In this document: piece by piece, positions 15,490 to 23,876 of the stretch | Layout of the letters: each line of letters starts with the position of its first letter | How positions within the stretch are numbered: the stretch's first letter is position 1 | NCBI RefSeq assembly: GCF_004134775.1 | Contig: NZ_SDOZ01000002.1 | Coordinates: 248,001 to 312,000 of the forward strand | Source of the DNA: Candidatus Borkfalkia ceftriaxoniphila | GTDB lineage: Bacteria > Bacillota > Clostridia > Christensenellales > Borkfalkiaceae | DNA: 64,000 bases | Direction: 5' to 3' | The notes under the pieces: model-generated | Told to the model about the DNA's origin: nothing | Databases searched by the model: none | Seen by the model: the letters and a program-made list of their open reading frames with translations, nothing else | Translations under genes and position numbers: made by a program

Positions 15490-16368
15490 ATGAATCAGAT
15501 CCTCGAAAATTTGAATTGCAGTTGGACCGAAGAATCGGAGCGACTGTTTGTAACGCCCTCGAACGAATTGAAAAATTTTCTTTTCTACGTGCAGGAAACG
15601 GGAAAATTCTCCACGTTTCAGCCGTATTTTACCGAAAGAGAGGGACTGCACTCCTTTTTGATACTCTTGACTTTATCGGGCGAAGGCGCGCTGGAATACC
15701 AGAATCGTCGGTATTGCTTAAAGAAAGGCGACGTATTTTTCATCGACTGTAAACCGCGGCATAAATATTTTGCGCAGTCGAAAGAAAACTGGGATTTTTT
15801 ATGGGTGCATTTTTACGGCGCCGACGCGCGTGGATTTTTCAATTACTTCTCCGCGCAAAATGAGGGCGTCGCCACAAAAATCCGTTCCGAAGAATGCGTA
15901 AATATCATGACGCGGCTCAACGAAATCAACCGCCGCCCCTCGCCCCAGAGCGACATATTATCTTTCCGGCTGTTGTCCGAACTGCTTTCGGAATTGCTGC
16001 TTTCGGGAACGCCTGCTGCCTTTTCGCCCAATACGGTTCCCGAACATATGCTGAAACTGCGCGGCGAGATCGATCGGCGGTTCTGCCAAACGATTTCGCT
16101 GGAACGGCTTGCAAAATCGTTCGGACGGAATAAATATGCGCTATGCCGCGATTTTAAAAAATATTTCGGCATCGGATTTAAAGAATACGTTACCACCAAA
16201 CGGATCTCCTACGCAAAAGAAATTTTGCGATTTTCGGATCGGTCGGTTTCGGAAATTTCCGAAATGCTCGGCTACGAAAACACCGAATATTTTATCGCGC
16301 TTTTCAAAAGATACGAACACACGACTCCCCTTGCATTTCGGAAAAAATGGCAAAATCTCAGAGCGTAA
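15490..16368 (+). CDS. AraC-family transcriptional regulator with cupin sensor domain
   Basis: 292 residues. The N-terminal half (20-150) is a cupin-like sugar-binding domain (LILLTLSGEGALEYQNRRYC, then KKGDVFFIDCKPRHKYF). The C-terminal ~100 residues hold the double helix-turn-helix: ISLERLAKSFGRNKYALCRD and, in the second, VSEISEMLGYENTEYFIALFKR followed by the closing TPLAFRKKW. It is divergent from the isomerase gene and most likely activates it when the sugar is present. It has no Shine-Dalgarno; translation is predicted to start at the first base of the mRNA. Its end is 18 bp from the end of the convergent alpha-galactosidase gene with no terminator in between. Confidence 0.9.
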   Translation: MNQILENLNCSWTEESERLFVTPSNELKNFLFYVQETGKFSTFQPYFTEREGLHSFLILLTLSGEGALEYQNRRYCLKKGDVFFIDCKPRHKYFAQSKENWDFLWVHFYGADARGFFNYFSAQNEGVATKIRSEECVNIMTRLNEINRRPSPQSDILSFRLLSELLSELLLSGTPAAFSPNTVPEHMLKLRGEIDRRFCQTISLERLAKSFGRNKYALCRDFKKYFGIGFKEYVTTKRISYAKEILRFSDRSVSEISEMLGYENTEYFIALFKRYEHTTPLAFRKKWQNLRA

Positions 16369-16386
16369 ATGTTGCGCGCAAGGCCG

Positions 16387-18462
16387 TCAGGAGCGCACGG
16401 TCACTTCCAGCAAAACCGCTTGATTGCGTTTGGGCAGGGTCACGAAAATCCCGTCTCCGCTCTTTTCCGTAATGCGATCGCGGCAGGGGTACAGTTCGCG
16501 CACGGCGGTGATTTTGCCGAGCGGCACGAATACGCGAGACTCCTGCCCTTCGCGCCGCCATACGGCGAGAAGGACCGTTTTTCCCCTTTTCAGACCGTGG
16601 GCGACAAAGGAATTTCTGTCGGTAAGCCGCGCGCAGCCGAGCGGGTAGATCGGCGAAGCATTGTCCACGAACGGCCGCCATTCCTTCAACAGCGCCACGC
16701 CGCGGCGTATGAGTTGAAAATTTTCCTCGTCCGCGACGTCGATCTTGCCCGACAGGAGCATATTGCCCATCATGCCGTTTATCATATTGAAAATCGTTTC
16801 TTCGCCGTCGCTCCTTTCCGAGATATACGCAGGCGTGAGATATTCGTCCCCGTTCATTTCCCAGAATACGCGCGGATAGGGATACGCCCACACCGAGATC
16901 TGCTCGGGCAGAAGACACAGTTCGGCGCCGTTGATAATAGAGGGCATCTTGTCGTATTCCTCGCAGTCGGAAATGCTCTGCGTATCGAAATTTTCCATCA
17001 TGTGCCCGTCCGCACGCATGGCGCCCGACGCGCAGTTTTCCAAAATCAGATCGGGAAATTCTTTGCGCACGGCGCGGTAAAACGACTGCACCGCGCGGCA
17101 GTGCTGTTCCAACCCCGCGTATGGCGACGCGCCCTTCCAGTCTACGCCGCAGCCGGGATGTCCGTTGTAGTCGTTCTTGATATAGCGGATACCCATTGCA
17201 TAAATGCGGCGGAGGCGACCCATGAGATATTCCCGCACTTGTTTATTGGCAAAATTGAAATAATATCTTCCGCAGCGGAAAATGCGCTCGCCCTCGTTGG
17301 TGAGAAAGTACGATTTGGGGAAATTTGCGGCGTCGGACAACGGACTGCACACTTCCAACTCCGTCCAAAGCCCCGCGATCATGCCGCGGTTTCGTATCTC
17401 CTCTATCATCTCGGCGAAGGTGCGCGAGCCGAACCGCTCGTCGCAGGGGATCCAGTCGCCCAGATGCGTGCTTCCGTTCACGTCGGCGGCGCGGTACCAA
17501 CCGTCGTCAAAACAATACCCTTCCGCGCCCGCGGCTTGGGCGGCGCCGAGGAGGGACAGGCAATTATCTTCGCGCAGGTTGCACCAAAGGCTGTTCATAT
17601 AATCGTTGAACATGAGCGGCGCGCGTGGATGTTTTTTCAGATAACGGCGTCGGTAAGCATTGAGATTTTCGATCGCGCCCTCCAAAGACGGCGCGCAGGT
17701 GATCAGCGTTTCGGCGCAGGTATAACTTTTTCGGGGCGCGAGATACAGCCGAAAGCCGTGCTTTTCGCTGCTGCCCGCGCCGCAGGCTATTTTATAGGCG
17801 CTGCCCTCGACGCGTTCCGCGTCCGTGAGACCGATCTCCATGCAGTACGGCCCCTCGGGGAGATGCTGTACCGCCCAGACGCAGCCCGTCTTTATATCGC
17901 GGAAAAATACGAGCGGGGAATATTTTCGCGTGGTGTACGAGGCGGGGGAACAAATTTCGCCCGTACAGCGGGTATTGTGACCCGTCGCGCGGAACAGTCC
18001 GAGCGTTTCGGGACTTTCCCAATGCAACTGACCTTCGCCGCCCCACTCGCCGCGCACGACGCCGATCTCCGCGCGCGTAAGATAATTGTCGGATATGCAG
18101 TCGGTCGCAATGCCGCCGAATTGATTATACAACTGTTTTAAACAGAGTTTCCCGCCGCTGCGATTGGTGAGGGTCACCTTTTGCGAAAGTACGCCGCGAT
18201 AGATCTTCTGCAATACTTTCACTTCCGCCCGTTCGTCCTGCGACGTATAGACGGAAATCTTTTCGGAACTCTCCCTCAGGGAAAAATTTTCTCCCGCGCC
18301 GTAGATCTCCTCGCCGCGCTCGTTGATCGCGTAATCGATTGCGAACGGCTGTTCCCGACAGTATGCGGGCAACGGCGCGTGATCCGGCTTTGTGCCTATG
18401 TATACGAACCGCCCCTCTTCGTCCTTTTCCGCAAACAGCGAGCCGCTCTTCAGATACTGCAT
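16387..18462 (-). CDS. GH36 alpha-galactosidase
   Basis: 691 residues from the ATG at 18462 (MQYLKSGSLFAEKDE) with GAGGAG upstream; no signal peptide, so cytoplasmic. The N-terminal beta-sandwich (about 1-270) precedes the catalytic (beta/alpha)8 barrel: YCFDDGWYRAADVNGSTHLG, then GMIAGLWTELE, then GIRYIKNDYN with the nucleophile Asp, and ENCASGAMRADGHMM with the region of the acid/base. The C-terminal strand domain holds VFVPLGKITAVRELYP. It removes terminal alpha-galactose from raffinose-type or other oligosaccharides imported by the cell. The length matches GH36 enzymes (~700-730). It has its own TTGACA-17-TAAAAT promoter. Confidence 0.88.
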   Translation of the reverse strand: MQYLKSGSLFAEKDEEGRFVYIGTKPDHAPLPAYCREQPFAIDYAINERGEEIYGAGENFSLRESSEKISVYTSQDERAEVKVLQKIYRGVLSQKVTLTNRSGGKLCLKQLYNQFGGIATDCISDNYLTRAEIGVVRGEWGGEGQLHWESPETLGLFRATGHNTRCTGEICSPASYTTRKYSPLVFFRDIKTGCVWAVQHLPEGPYCMEIGLTDAERVEGSAYKIACGAGSSEKHGFRLYLAPRKSYTCAETLITCAPSLEGAIENLNAYRRRYLKKHPRAPLMFNDYMNSLWCNLREDNCLSLLGAAQAAGAEGYCFDDGWYRAADVNGSTHLGDWIPCDERFGSRTFAEMIEEIRNRGMIAGLWTELEVCSPLSDAANFPKSYFLTNEGERIFRCGRYYFNFANKQVREYLMGRLRRIYAMGIRYIKNDYNGHPGCGVDWKGASPYAGLEQHCRAVQSFYRAVRKEFPDLILENCASGAMRADGHMMENFDTQSISDCEEYDKMPSIINGAELCLLPEQISVWAYPYPRVFWEMNGDEYLTPAYISERSDGEETIFNMINGMMGNMLLSGKIDVADEENFQLIRRGVALLKEWRPFVDNASPIYPLGCARLTDRNSFVAHGLKRGKTVLLAVWRREGQESRVFVPLGKITAVRELYPCRDRITEKSGDGIFVTLPKRNQAVLLEVTVRS

Positions 18463-18493
18463 ATGAAATTTCTCCTCGAATGAAATCTTACAA

Positions 18494-18522
18494 ATTTTAA
18501 CATACAAGCGACGGCCTGTCAA
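18494..18522 (-). promoter_or_regulatory. Sigma-A promoter of the alpha-galactosidase gene
   Basis: TTGACA (18522-18517), a 17-bp spacer and TAAAAT (18499-18494) on the minus strand, about 25 nt ahead of the ribosome-binding site region. Confidence 0.82.
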
Positions 18523-18537
18523 GCGGCGTTTAAAAAT

Positions 18538-18570
18538 TAAAAAGAGTTGAACCGCGGTTCAACTCTTTTT
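18538..18570 (-). terminator. Intrinsic terminator after the lipoprotein gene
   Basis: AAAAAGAGTTGAACC pairs with GGTTCAACTCTTTTT around CGCG, a long perfect palindrome with T-rich DNA on the minus-strand side. It ends the transcript of the lipoprotein gene and separates it from the alpha-galactosidase promoter. Confidence 0.88.
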
Positions 18571-18574
18571 GCCT

Positions 18575-19048
18575 TTATTCTTCGAGGACGACGTTCACGT
18601 TTTTTACGTTCGTTTTATTCGTGACGACGAGCAGGCACCGCTGCGCGGGAACGGAGGCGTCGCCCGACCCGACGTCTTTATGTTCGGGTTTGATGTAGAG
18701 ATACAGCGTGTTTCCCATTTCGTCCATTTTATTGATCTTATAACTGCGCCCCATATATTGACTGGTATAAAAGTACAGGATCATCTTTTCTTTGGAAAAA
18801 TCGACGTCTACGGGCAGATCCGAAAAGTACTCGTCGCTTTTTTCCCGACTGTCGATCAGACGGCAGATCTCTTTCGGCAAGTCGGAGTCTTCCGCGTCGG
18901 GCGCTTTCGTCATGTTGCTCTCCAACACGTCTTTTTTGATCCATTTTTGCGCGTTGTCGTAAATTTTGGAAGTATAGCCGCCGCATGCAGCCAAAGTAAA
19001 CAGCAGGACGGCGACTGCCGCCAGGCAAAAGATTTTAGATTTTTTCAT
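18575..19048 (-). CDS. Small lipoprotein of unknown function
   Basis: 157 residues with a lipoprotein signal (MKKSKIFCLAAVAVLLFTLAAC, Cys22) and GGGAGATG upstream of the ATG. The mature part is mixed alpha/beta; FSKEKMILYFYTSQYMGRS and NTLYLYIKPEH suggest a small beta-rich domain that recalls the PrcB-like folds of Firmicute lipoproteins, but I cannot assign a family. It is a single-gene unit ended by a strong terminator. It would sit on the outer face of the membrane. Confidence 0.7.
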   Translation of the reverse strand: MKKSKIFCLAAVAVLLFTLAACGGYTSKIYDNAQKWIKKDVLESNMTKAPDAEDSDLPKEICRLIDSREKSDEYFSDLPVDVDFSKEKMILYFYTSQYMGRSYKINKMDEMGNTLYLYIKPEHKDVGSGDASVPAQRCLLVVTNKTNVKNVNVVLEE

Positions 19049-19132
19049 GTCGCATCTCCCTTTTGCTTTATTTTAACACAATCTTGCGGCGCTTTCAACC
19101 GTTTTGGAGAATATATCGGAATTTTTAATCGT

Positions 19133-19954
19133 TTACAGCGCTTTGTTCTTTTTGGGCGGAGTTTTTTTGACAGGCGCCGCTTTTTTCGCCGCGGGCTTTT
19201 TCACCGCAAGGAGGCTCTTTTGCAATGCGTCCATCAGGTCGATGACTTTGCCCTCGCTTCTTTCCCTGGGCGAGTTGATCTCCTTGCCCGAAATTTTCTG
19301 TTCGATGGCGGCGAGCACCTTTTCGCGGTATTCGTCCTTATATTTTTCGGGCTCGAACTTGCCCGTCATGCTCTCGATGATGGTCTTCGCCATCCTGATC
19401 TCCGCCTCGCTCGCCTCGTTTTTGATCTCTTTCGCGGGGTTTTTCGTCACTTCCTCCGCAAAAAACAGCGTATTCAGGAGCATCTGCCCGTCTTTGGCGC
19501 GGATCGCGATGAGCGTTTCTTTCGTGCCCAAAACAGTCTTGGCGACGGCGGCCTTTCCTTCCTCTTCCATGGCGGATAAAAGCACGGCAAACGCCTTTTC
19601 CGCGCCCGTGGGCGCAACGTAGTAGGGTTTGTCGAAATACAGCGGGTCTATTTCGGCAAGGTTTACGAACTGCTCGATGGTGATGTTTTTGTCCTTTTTC
19701 GATTTCAGTTTTTCGAAATCTTTTTCGTCGAAGAGCACGTATTTACCTTCTTCGTACTCGTAGCCCTTGACAATATCTTCCTGTCTGACTTCGCGCCCGT
19801 CGCAGTCGGCGCAGGTCTTTTTGTATTTCACGCGCGACATGGTCTTTTTGTCGATCATGTTGAAACCTATATCGTTGTTTTTGATGGTGCTGTGCAAGGT
19901 AACGGGAATATACACCAACCCGAAACTGATGCTCCCCTTATAAGAATAAGCCAT
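19133..19954 (-). CDS. ku: Ku homodimeric DNA end-binding protein (NHEJ)
   Basis: 273 residues, the size of bacterial Ku. It binds broken double-stranded DNA ends and recruits the ATP-dependent ligase LigD in non-homologous end joining. The family start MAYSYKGSISFGLVYIPV is clear, followed by CADCDGREVRQEDIVKGYEY, then DPLYFDKPYYVAP and ILMAKT-like helices (MAKTIIESM). The C-terminal tail after LMDALQKSL is Lys/Pro/Ala-rich (KKPAAKKAAP), like the DNA-gripping tails of some bacterial Ku proteins. GGGAGGAAA precedes the ATG. No LigD gene is in the window. NHEJ genes in spore formers are often expressed in spores, but no sporulation promoter was recognised here. Confidence 0.93.
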   Translation of the reverse strand: MAYSYKGSISFGLVYIPVTLHSTIKNNDIGFNMIDKKTMSRVKYKKTCADCDGREVRQEDIVKGYEYEEGKYVLFDEKDFEKLKSKKDKNITIEQFVNLAEIDPLYFDKPYYVAPTGAEKAFAVLLSAMEEEGKAAVAKTVLGTKETLIAIRAKDGQMLLNTLFFAEEVTKNPAKEIKNEASEAEIRMAKTIIESMTGKFEPEKYKDEYREKVLAAIEQKISGKEINSPRERSEGKVIDLMDALQKSLLAVKKPAAKKAAPVKKTPPKKNKAL

Positions 19955-20084
19955 ACTTTTCCTCCCGAAAATAGTATGACTTATTTTTCCGATTCTATTT
20001 ATTTTCCGCAGAGAGCGCGAGCGAATTTTGATCGAGCGTAGCCGAGGCTCAACCGCTTCGACAAAAAAAGTTTAAAAATTTTTC

Positions 20085-20951
20085 TTATACGTTCTCGGAA
20101 AATTTCCGGGCCGCGCGCATTTCTCTGCCGAGCAGGCTCTCGACTCGCTCGCCGAGTTCGAAAAGGAGCGATTCTTTCGCGGCGGAAACGGAAACTTTAT
20201 AAAATCCGTTTTTAACCGCCGTCCATTTTGCGTAAAATTTTTTATCGGAAAACAAATCGAGCGCGCCGATCAACCGGTGCTTTTCGAGGTAATATCGGAA
20301 AAGATATCGGTTGGAAATAAGAGCGTCGGCATATCTCGCGGCAAGCGCCGCCCGTTCCCCGTCCCGCACCGCGCATTCTTCGATACGATGCCCGAACGCC
20401 TGCAATAAAATCGGATGACTCTTCAAGGCGGCGCGGCATTCGCGCCGCACGCACTCTTTCGGACATGAATCATCGGGCGCAGGCGGAATTTTGCGCAGCC
20501 GCGTGATATCGAAAGCGCGCTCGAGGACGATTTTTTGCGAGATTGAAACGCCTTGCAAAGAATAGGTCGGATCGAAACACGGAAATTCGCCCTCCGCGCG
20601 CTTTTGCGCAAGGAAATAGTGCGGGCCGTGCATCAAGTTGTACAGAGGCGCCCACGACAGGTCGAAGGCGTCCATGCCGACGAGAAACACTTCGCCCTCT
20701 TCGACGTGCGAAAACGCCTCCTCCGCGTCTTGCGGCGAAGCGCACAGATATATGCGCATCTGCGCGCCCGACCGCGCGAGATCGTCGATCATGCGCCGCG
20801 ACAGATACGTCTTGCGTACGGGATCGTACCGAAAATCCGTTTCCGACCACATGGAGACAAAGGCGTTCGCCCAATTTACTTTCAAACGGTGCGCCGCGCT
20901 CACGATGCAGTTCGAATAGCAGTTCAACCCCTGAAAATCGAACAGTTCCAA
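20085..20951 (-). CDS. BtrH/C39-like putative acyltransferase of an ACP cassette
   Basis: 288 residues, no signal peptide. The N-terminus GLNCYSNCIVSAAH, the middle HGPHYFL (His111) and CFDPTY (Asp127) place a Cys (Cys11 or Cys15), a His and an Asp in the order of a papain/C39-like fold. The butirosin protein BtrH N-terminal domain, which moves an acyl group from a carrier protein to an amine, has this arrangement. The C-terminal ~150 residues are helical and unrecognised. It begins 2 bp after the adenylating ligase, which itself overlaps an acyl carrier protein gene. The gene order supports a role in taking the acyl group from the ACP, either for transfer or hydrolysis. This is inference from weak similarity and context. 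Confidence 0.55.
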   Translation of the reverse strand: MELFDFQGLNCYSNCIVSAAHRLKVNWANAFVSMWSETDFRYDPVRKTYLSRRMIDDLARSGAQMRIYLCASPQDAEEAFSHVEEGEVFLVGMDAFDLSWAPLYNLMHGPHYFLAQKRAEGEFPCFDPTYSLQGVSISQKIVLERAFDITRLRKIPPAPDDSCPKECVRRECRAALKSHPILLQAFGHRIEECAVRDGERAALAARYADALISNRYLFRYYLEKHRLIGALDLFSDKKFYAKWTAVKNGFYKVSVSAAKESLLFELGERVESLLGREMRAARKFSENV

Positions 20952-20953
20952 AT

Positions 20954-22396
20954 TTATTTTCCCCTTTTGACCTTGCCCGTCGCCGTCCTTTCGAGTGTTT
21001 CGACGAGCGAAATTTTTTGCGGCACTTTATACGCGGAAAGATGTTCGGCGCAATAGGCTCGCAGCGTTTCCGCGCGGACGCTTTCATTGCGTGCGACCAC
21101 GTCCGCGCATACGTTCTCGCTCTCCCCTTTCGCGTTCTCGCCGTAAACGACGCACTCTCTGACGAGTCCGCTGGACCGCAGACAAGATTCCACTTCTTCG
21201 GGATACACGTTGAACCCGCGCACGATGATCACGTTTTTGACGCGTCCGCAGATATAGAGATACCCCTCTTCGTCGAGATAGCCGATATCGCCCGTGTACA
21301 GCCGTCCGCCATGCACGATCTCGCGCGTCGCTTCCTCGTTTCGATAGTAACCGAGCATCACGTTCGGTCCTTTAACGACGATCTCTCCCATCACGTGCGG
21401 ACGGGCAGTCAGAACGCCGTCCGCAAAGATTTGGATTTCTTCCCCGGGAAGCGCCGTCCCGACGGAGGCGAGTTTTCGCGCGTCCATGACCTTATAGGGT
21501 TTGGCGATGAGCGGCGATGCCTCCGTCATGCCGTACCCCGTCCAGAACTCCATGCGCGGATACGCCGCCGCCAGCCGTTTCAGTACGTCTTCCTCGATCT
21601 TGCTGCCCGCCAACCCCAAATAGCGCAGGGACGAAACGTCGTACGGTACGGGACGGCCCGCCGTCTGCTCCATCAGAATCCCCGTCATCGTGCCGCCTTC
21701 GCTATGCGTAACTTTATAGTCCTGCACGGTCTGATAAAAGCGCGGCAGCGAAAAACCGCCCGACATCGTTACGACGGGAAAGGATTTGACGAGGCACACG
21801 GTAAGAATGAGCAGGCCGTAAACGGAAGAGTACGGCGTTGCGATGAGGTAACGTATCTTGCCCGTCTCGTACTTTCCGTAATCCATTTTGTCGATATACG
21901 AATGCACGCAGTAATCGAGATTCATTTCGCTGATCTCGACGAGTTTCGCGCGCCCCGTCGTGCCCGACGTTGCCAAAAGCAGCAGCGTTTTCTGCGGAGC
22001 GGGTGCTTCGCGCACGGGATAGAGCGGCCCGTTCCATTCCGTTTGTACGATCTCCTCCATGAGCACGGCGGAAAAATTTCCGAACATGGAGCCGTGCTTT
22101 TTATCCGTAATCACAGTATGCACGTCTGCCTGCGCCAAAAGCGGCAGAATTTCGTGCGCGGTCATGCCCGCATTGAGGGGAAAAGCAACTTTTCCCGCCA
22201 TGAATACTCCGAACAGCGCGGCAACGAAACGCTCTCCGTCGGGCAGAAATATCGCGACGTTCTTATCGTCTTTTTCCGCCAGTATTTCCGAAATCGCAAG
22301 CGCCTGCCGCGCAAGATCGCGGTAGGTGCAGGATGTTTCGCCCAAAATCGCGGCGCCCGACCAGTTTGTGCGGTCGATGAGTAAATTTCTGATCAT
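20954..22396 (-). CDS. AMP-dependent acyl/aminoacyl ligase loading an ACP
   Basis: 480 residues, an ANL-superfamily adenylating enzyme without a fused carrier domain. Motifs in order: LATSGTTGRAKLVEI (P-loop-like A3), WTGYGMTEASP (A5), LYTGDIGYLDEEGYLYICGR (A7), VRGFNVYPEEVE (A8) and the C-terminal TATGKVKR with the catalytic Lys. It activates a carboxylic acid as the adenylate and passes it to a thiol, most likely the phosphopantetheine of the ACP encoded just upstream (start overlaps ACP stop by 4 bp). The substrate cannot be deduced; there is no clear Asp235-type residue that would mark an amino acid A domain. At ~480 residues it is short for an acyl-CoA synthetase. Confidence 0.85.
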   Translation of the reverse strand: MIRNLLIDRTNWSGAAILGETSCTYRDLARQALAISEILAEKDDKNVAIFLPDGERFVAALFGVFMAGKVAFPLNAGMTAHEILPLLAQADVHTVITDKKHGSMFGNFSAVLMEEIVQTEWNGPLYPVREAPAPQKTLLLLATSGTTGRAKLVEISEMNLDYCVHSYIDKMDYGKYETGKIRYLIATPYSSVYGLLILTVCLVKSFPVVTMSGGFSLPRFYQTVQDYKVTHSEGGTMTGILMEQTAGRPVPYDVSSLRYLGLAGSKIEEDVLKRLAAAYPRMEFWTGYGMTEASPLIAKPYKVMDARKLASVGTALPGEEIQIFADGVLTARPHVMGEIVVKGPNVMLGYYRNEEATREIVHGGRLYTGDIGYLDEEGYLYICGRVKNVIIVRGFNVYPEEVESCLRSSGLVRECVVYGENAKGESENVCADVVARNESVRAETLRAYCAEHLSAYKVPQKISLVETLERTATGKVKRGK

Positions 22397-22635
22397 GCGC
22401 GGCGCTCCCCGACTTTTTGTTCGGCAAGTTCAATGAACTTGCCAACACGCAGACACGCGTCCATTTCCGTCATGCCGAAACGGATATCGTAGAGATCCTC
22501 GATCTCCGTGATAAGACAGATAAAGGAGAGCGAATCGAAACGAAGATCCCGATAAAGATCCGTTTCGTCGGTAACCGCAAAGTCTCCGTATTTTTTTTCG
22601 TCGATTTTTTGAATGATCTTTTCCCGTATCGACAC
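22393..22635 (-). CDS. Discrete acyl carrier protein
   Basis: 80 residues with AAGGAGGTC before the ATG. The family site LRFDSLSFICLITEIED carries Ser35, the phosphopantetheine attachment site, followed by helix II and FGMTEMDACLRVGKFIEL. It is acidic and the right length. This is not the housekeeping ACP of fatty-acid synthesis by context: it heads a three-gene operon with an adenylating ligase and a BtrH-like protein, the layout of small carrier-protein pathways such as D-alanylation (DltC/DltA) or AHBA loading (BtrI). Unlike the dlt operon there is no DltB or DltD. The Sfp-type transferase at 11829 may activate it. Confidence 0.88.
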   Translation of the reverse strand: MSIREKIIQKIDEKKYGDFAVTDETDLYRDLRFDSLSFICLITEIEDLYDIRFGMTEMDACLRVGKFIELAEQKVGERRA

Positions 22636-22660
22636 AGTCGACCTCCTTGAAATATAAAAT

Positions 22661-22692
22661 CCGAAGGGAATGCGGTCGGACGCATTCCCTCC
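22661..22692 (-). terminator. Hairpin downstream of the collagen-like gene
   Basis: GGGAATGCG and CGCATTCCC form a 9-bp stem with a 7-nt loop, eight bases after the collagen-like stop. The U-run on the minus strand is weak (ATTTTATA comes only after 8 bases), so termination may be partial and allow some read-through into the ACP cassette. Confidence 0.5.
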
Positions 22693-22699
22693 TCCTGCA

Positions 22700-23737
22700 T
22701 TATTCGATGAACAGACCGCCGCTGAAAGAGATCTGCGTGGACTGCTCTGCCCCCTCGCTTTCGCCCTGCCACCCGCCGACGATGGTCACAAGCGTTCCTG
22801 CAGGCAGCGAAACGTCGAGGCCCGTCAACGAGCCTTTGCGGACGCTGTATTTGGGAATCGACGAACCGCCGACGTAAGGTTCGCCGTAAACGATCGTATT
22901 TTGCAATACGTTAAAGACCAGCGCGTTGCTGTTGCTGACGGCGATGCAGACGAAGGGACGCATGGTCACGCCCTCCTCCAGATTTAACTGCTGGCGGTTT
23001 GCAAACAACGCGTAGATATTCCGCAGAGTGCCGTCGAAGGGCATGACAAAAGAACTCGGATACGCAGTGCTTTCCGTAATGGTAATGGAGCCGGACGCCC
23101 ATTCGCCCGGCTGTAAATATAGGCCGTAACCGCTGTCGCCCCCGAACCCCGCAAAGGTTACCTGCTGCGGGTTCCCCTGCGCGTCTGTCGAAATTTGGGC
23201 ACCCGAACTGTTTACGTTAGAAAGGCTGAAAGGAATTGTCGCGGCAATCGGCCCTCTCTGTCCGTCCGCGCCCGTCGCGCCTGTGGCTCCTGTGGCTCCC
23301 GTAACTCCCGTCGCTCCTGTGGCTCCCGTAACTCCCGTCGCTCCTGTTGCTCCTGTTGCTCCTGTTGCTCCTGTTGCTCCTGTCGCGCCCGTCGCGCCCG
23401 TCACTCCCGTTGCTCCTGTGGGGCCCGTTGCTCCCGTCGCTCCTGTGGCGCCTCTGGGAATGACAAAATCTAAAACGTGGTTGGGGCCGCCCGTCACGTC
23501 GACGACCGCGGCGGCAGTTCCCGGCTCCGCAGTGACGGTATTGCGGATCGCGATGGTTTCGGAAGGTCCTGTCGGCCCCGTAGGCCCCGTCGCGCCCGTT
23601 CTTCCGGCGGGACCCTGCGGCCCCGTTTTTCCCCTCTGCCCCACGACGACGCCCGCGCAGCCGCAACCGCAATTATCCGCACAGCCAAAATTCGGCCGGA
23701 CGTTCATACAACCGTTTCTGCTATCATAATCAAACAT
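22700..23737 (-). CDS. Collagen-like GXT-repeat protein with BclA-type C-terminal domain (spore surface)
   Basis: 345 residues. A Cys-rich N-terminus ([14 protein letters not shown]) leads into two collagen-like stretches (about residues 35-58 and 95-155) of Gly-X-Thr triplets such as GATGPTGVT, with a non-collagen ~35-residue insert between. The C-terminal ~170 residues look like the trimerising beta-jelly-roll of BclA/TNF-like exosporium proteins. Such proteins form hair-like filaments on spores. AAGGAGG lies before the ATG, and the upstream DNA has a sigma-E/K-like promoter, matching mother-cell expression. There is no signal peptide, as for proteins assembled on the spore from the mother cell. 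The triplet DNA is nearly repetitive and so likely varies in length between strains. Confidence 0.82.
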   Translation of the reverse strand: MFDYDSRNGCMNVRPNFGCADNCGCGCAGVVVGQRGKTGPQGPAGRTGATGPTGPTGPSETIAIRNTVTAEPGTAAAVVDVTGGPNHVLDFVIPRGATGATGATGPTGATGVTGATGATGATGATGATGATGATGVTGATGATGVTGATGATGATGADGQRGPIAATIPFSLSNVNSSGAQISTDAQGNPQQVTFAGFGGDSGYGLYLQPGEWASGSITITESTAYPSSFVMPFDGTLRNIYALFANRQQLNLEEGVTMRPFVCIAVSNSNALVFNVLQNTIVYGEPYVGGSSIPKYSVRKGSLTGLDVSLPAGTLVTIVGGWQGESEGAEQSTQISFSGGLFIE

Positions 23738-23777
23738 TTTTTATTCCTCCTTGGTAACAGGGGATATTATCCCTTAT

Positions 23778-23805
23778 AATATATGATTTTACATAAATTT
23801 TTGCC
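23778..23805 (-). promoter_or_regulatory. Possible sporulation (sigma-E/K-like) promoter of the collagen-like gene
   Basis: On the minus strand GGCAAAA (23805-23799), a 13-bp spacer and CATATATT (23785-23778), followed by A, so it fits both the sigma-E -10 CATACAMT with one mismatch and the sigma-K -10 CATANNNTA. The -35 matches sigma-E in 6 of 7 positions. A GGGATA/TATCCC palindrome follows at 23761-23773. Confidence 0.4.
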
Positions 23806-23835
23806 AAGCCTCCCGACGTGAACGGCACGAAATAC

Positions 23836-23867
23836 AAAAACAGCCGAACTTTTGTTCGGCTGTTTTT
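23836..23867. terminator. Terminator-like hairpin between two divergent genes
   Basis: AAAAACAGCCGAAC-TTTT-GTTCGGCTGTTTTT is a perfect 14-bp stem with T runs on both strands, a typical bidirectional intrinsic terminator. Its position is odd: genes on both sides are transcribed away from it. Confidence 0.8.
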
Positions 23868-23876
23868 ATTTCGCCA

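Noticed and set aside
16369..18141. 590-codon plus-strand frame opposite the alpha-galactosidase
   Set aside because: It is a shadow of the GH36 gene in GC-rich codons, with no ribosome site or family motifs.
20543..22384. 613-codon plus-strand frame opposite the ACP-cassette ligase
   Set aside because: Shadow of a real gene that has all catalytic motifs on the minus strand.
20085..22635. D-alanylation (dlt) operon
   Set aside because: ACP and ligase are present, but there is no DltB, DltD or DltX, and the third gene is BtrH-like instead.
23283..23729. Pro-Val-Ala repeat protein on the plus strand
   Set aside because: Antisense of the collagen-like triplets; no start signals.
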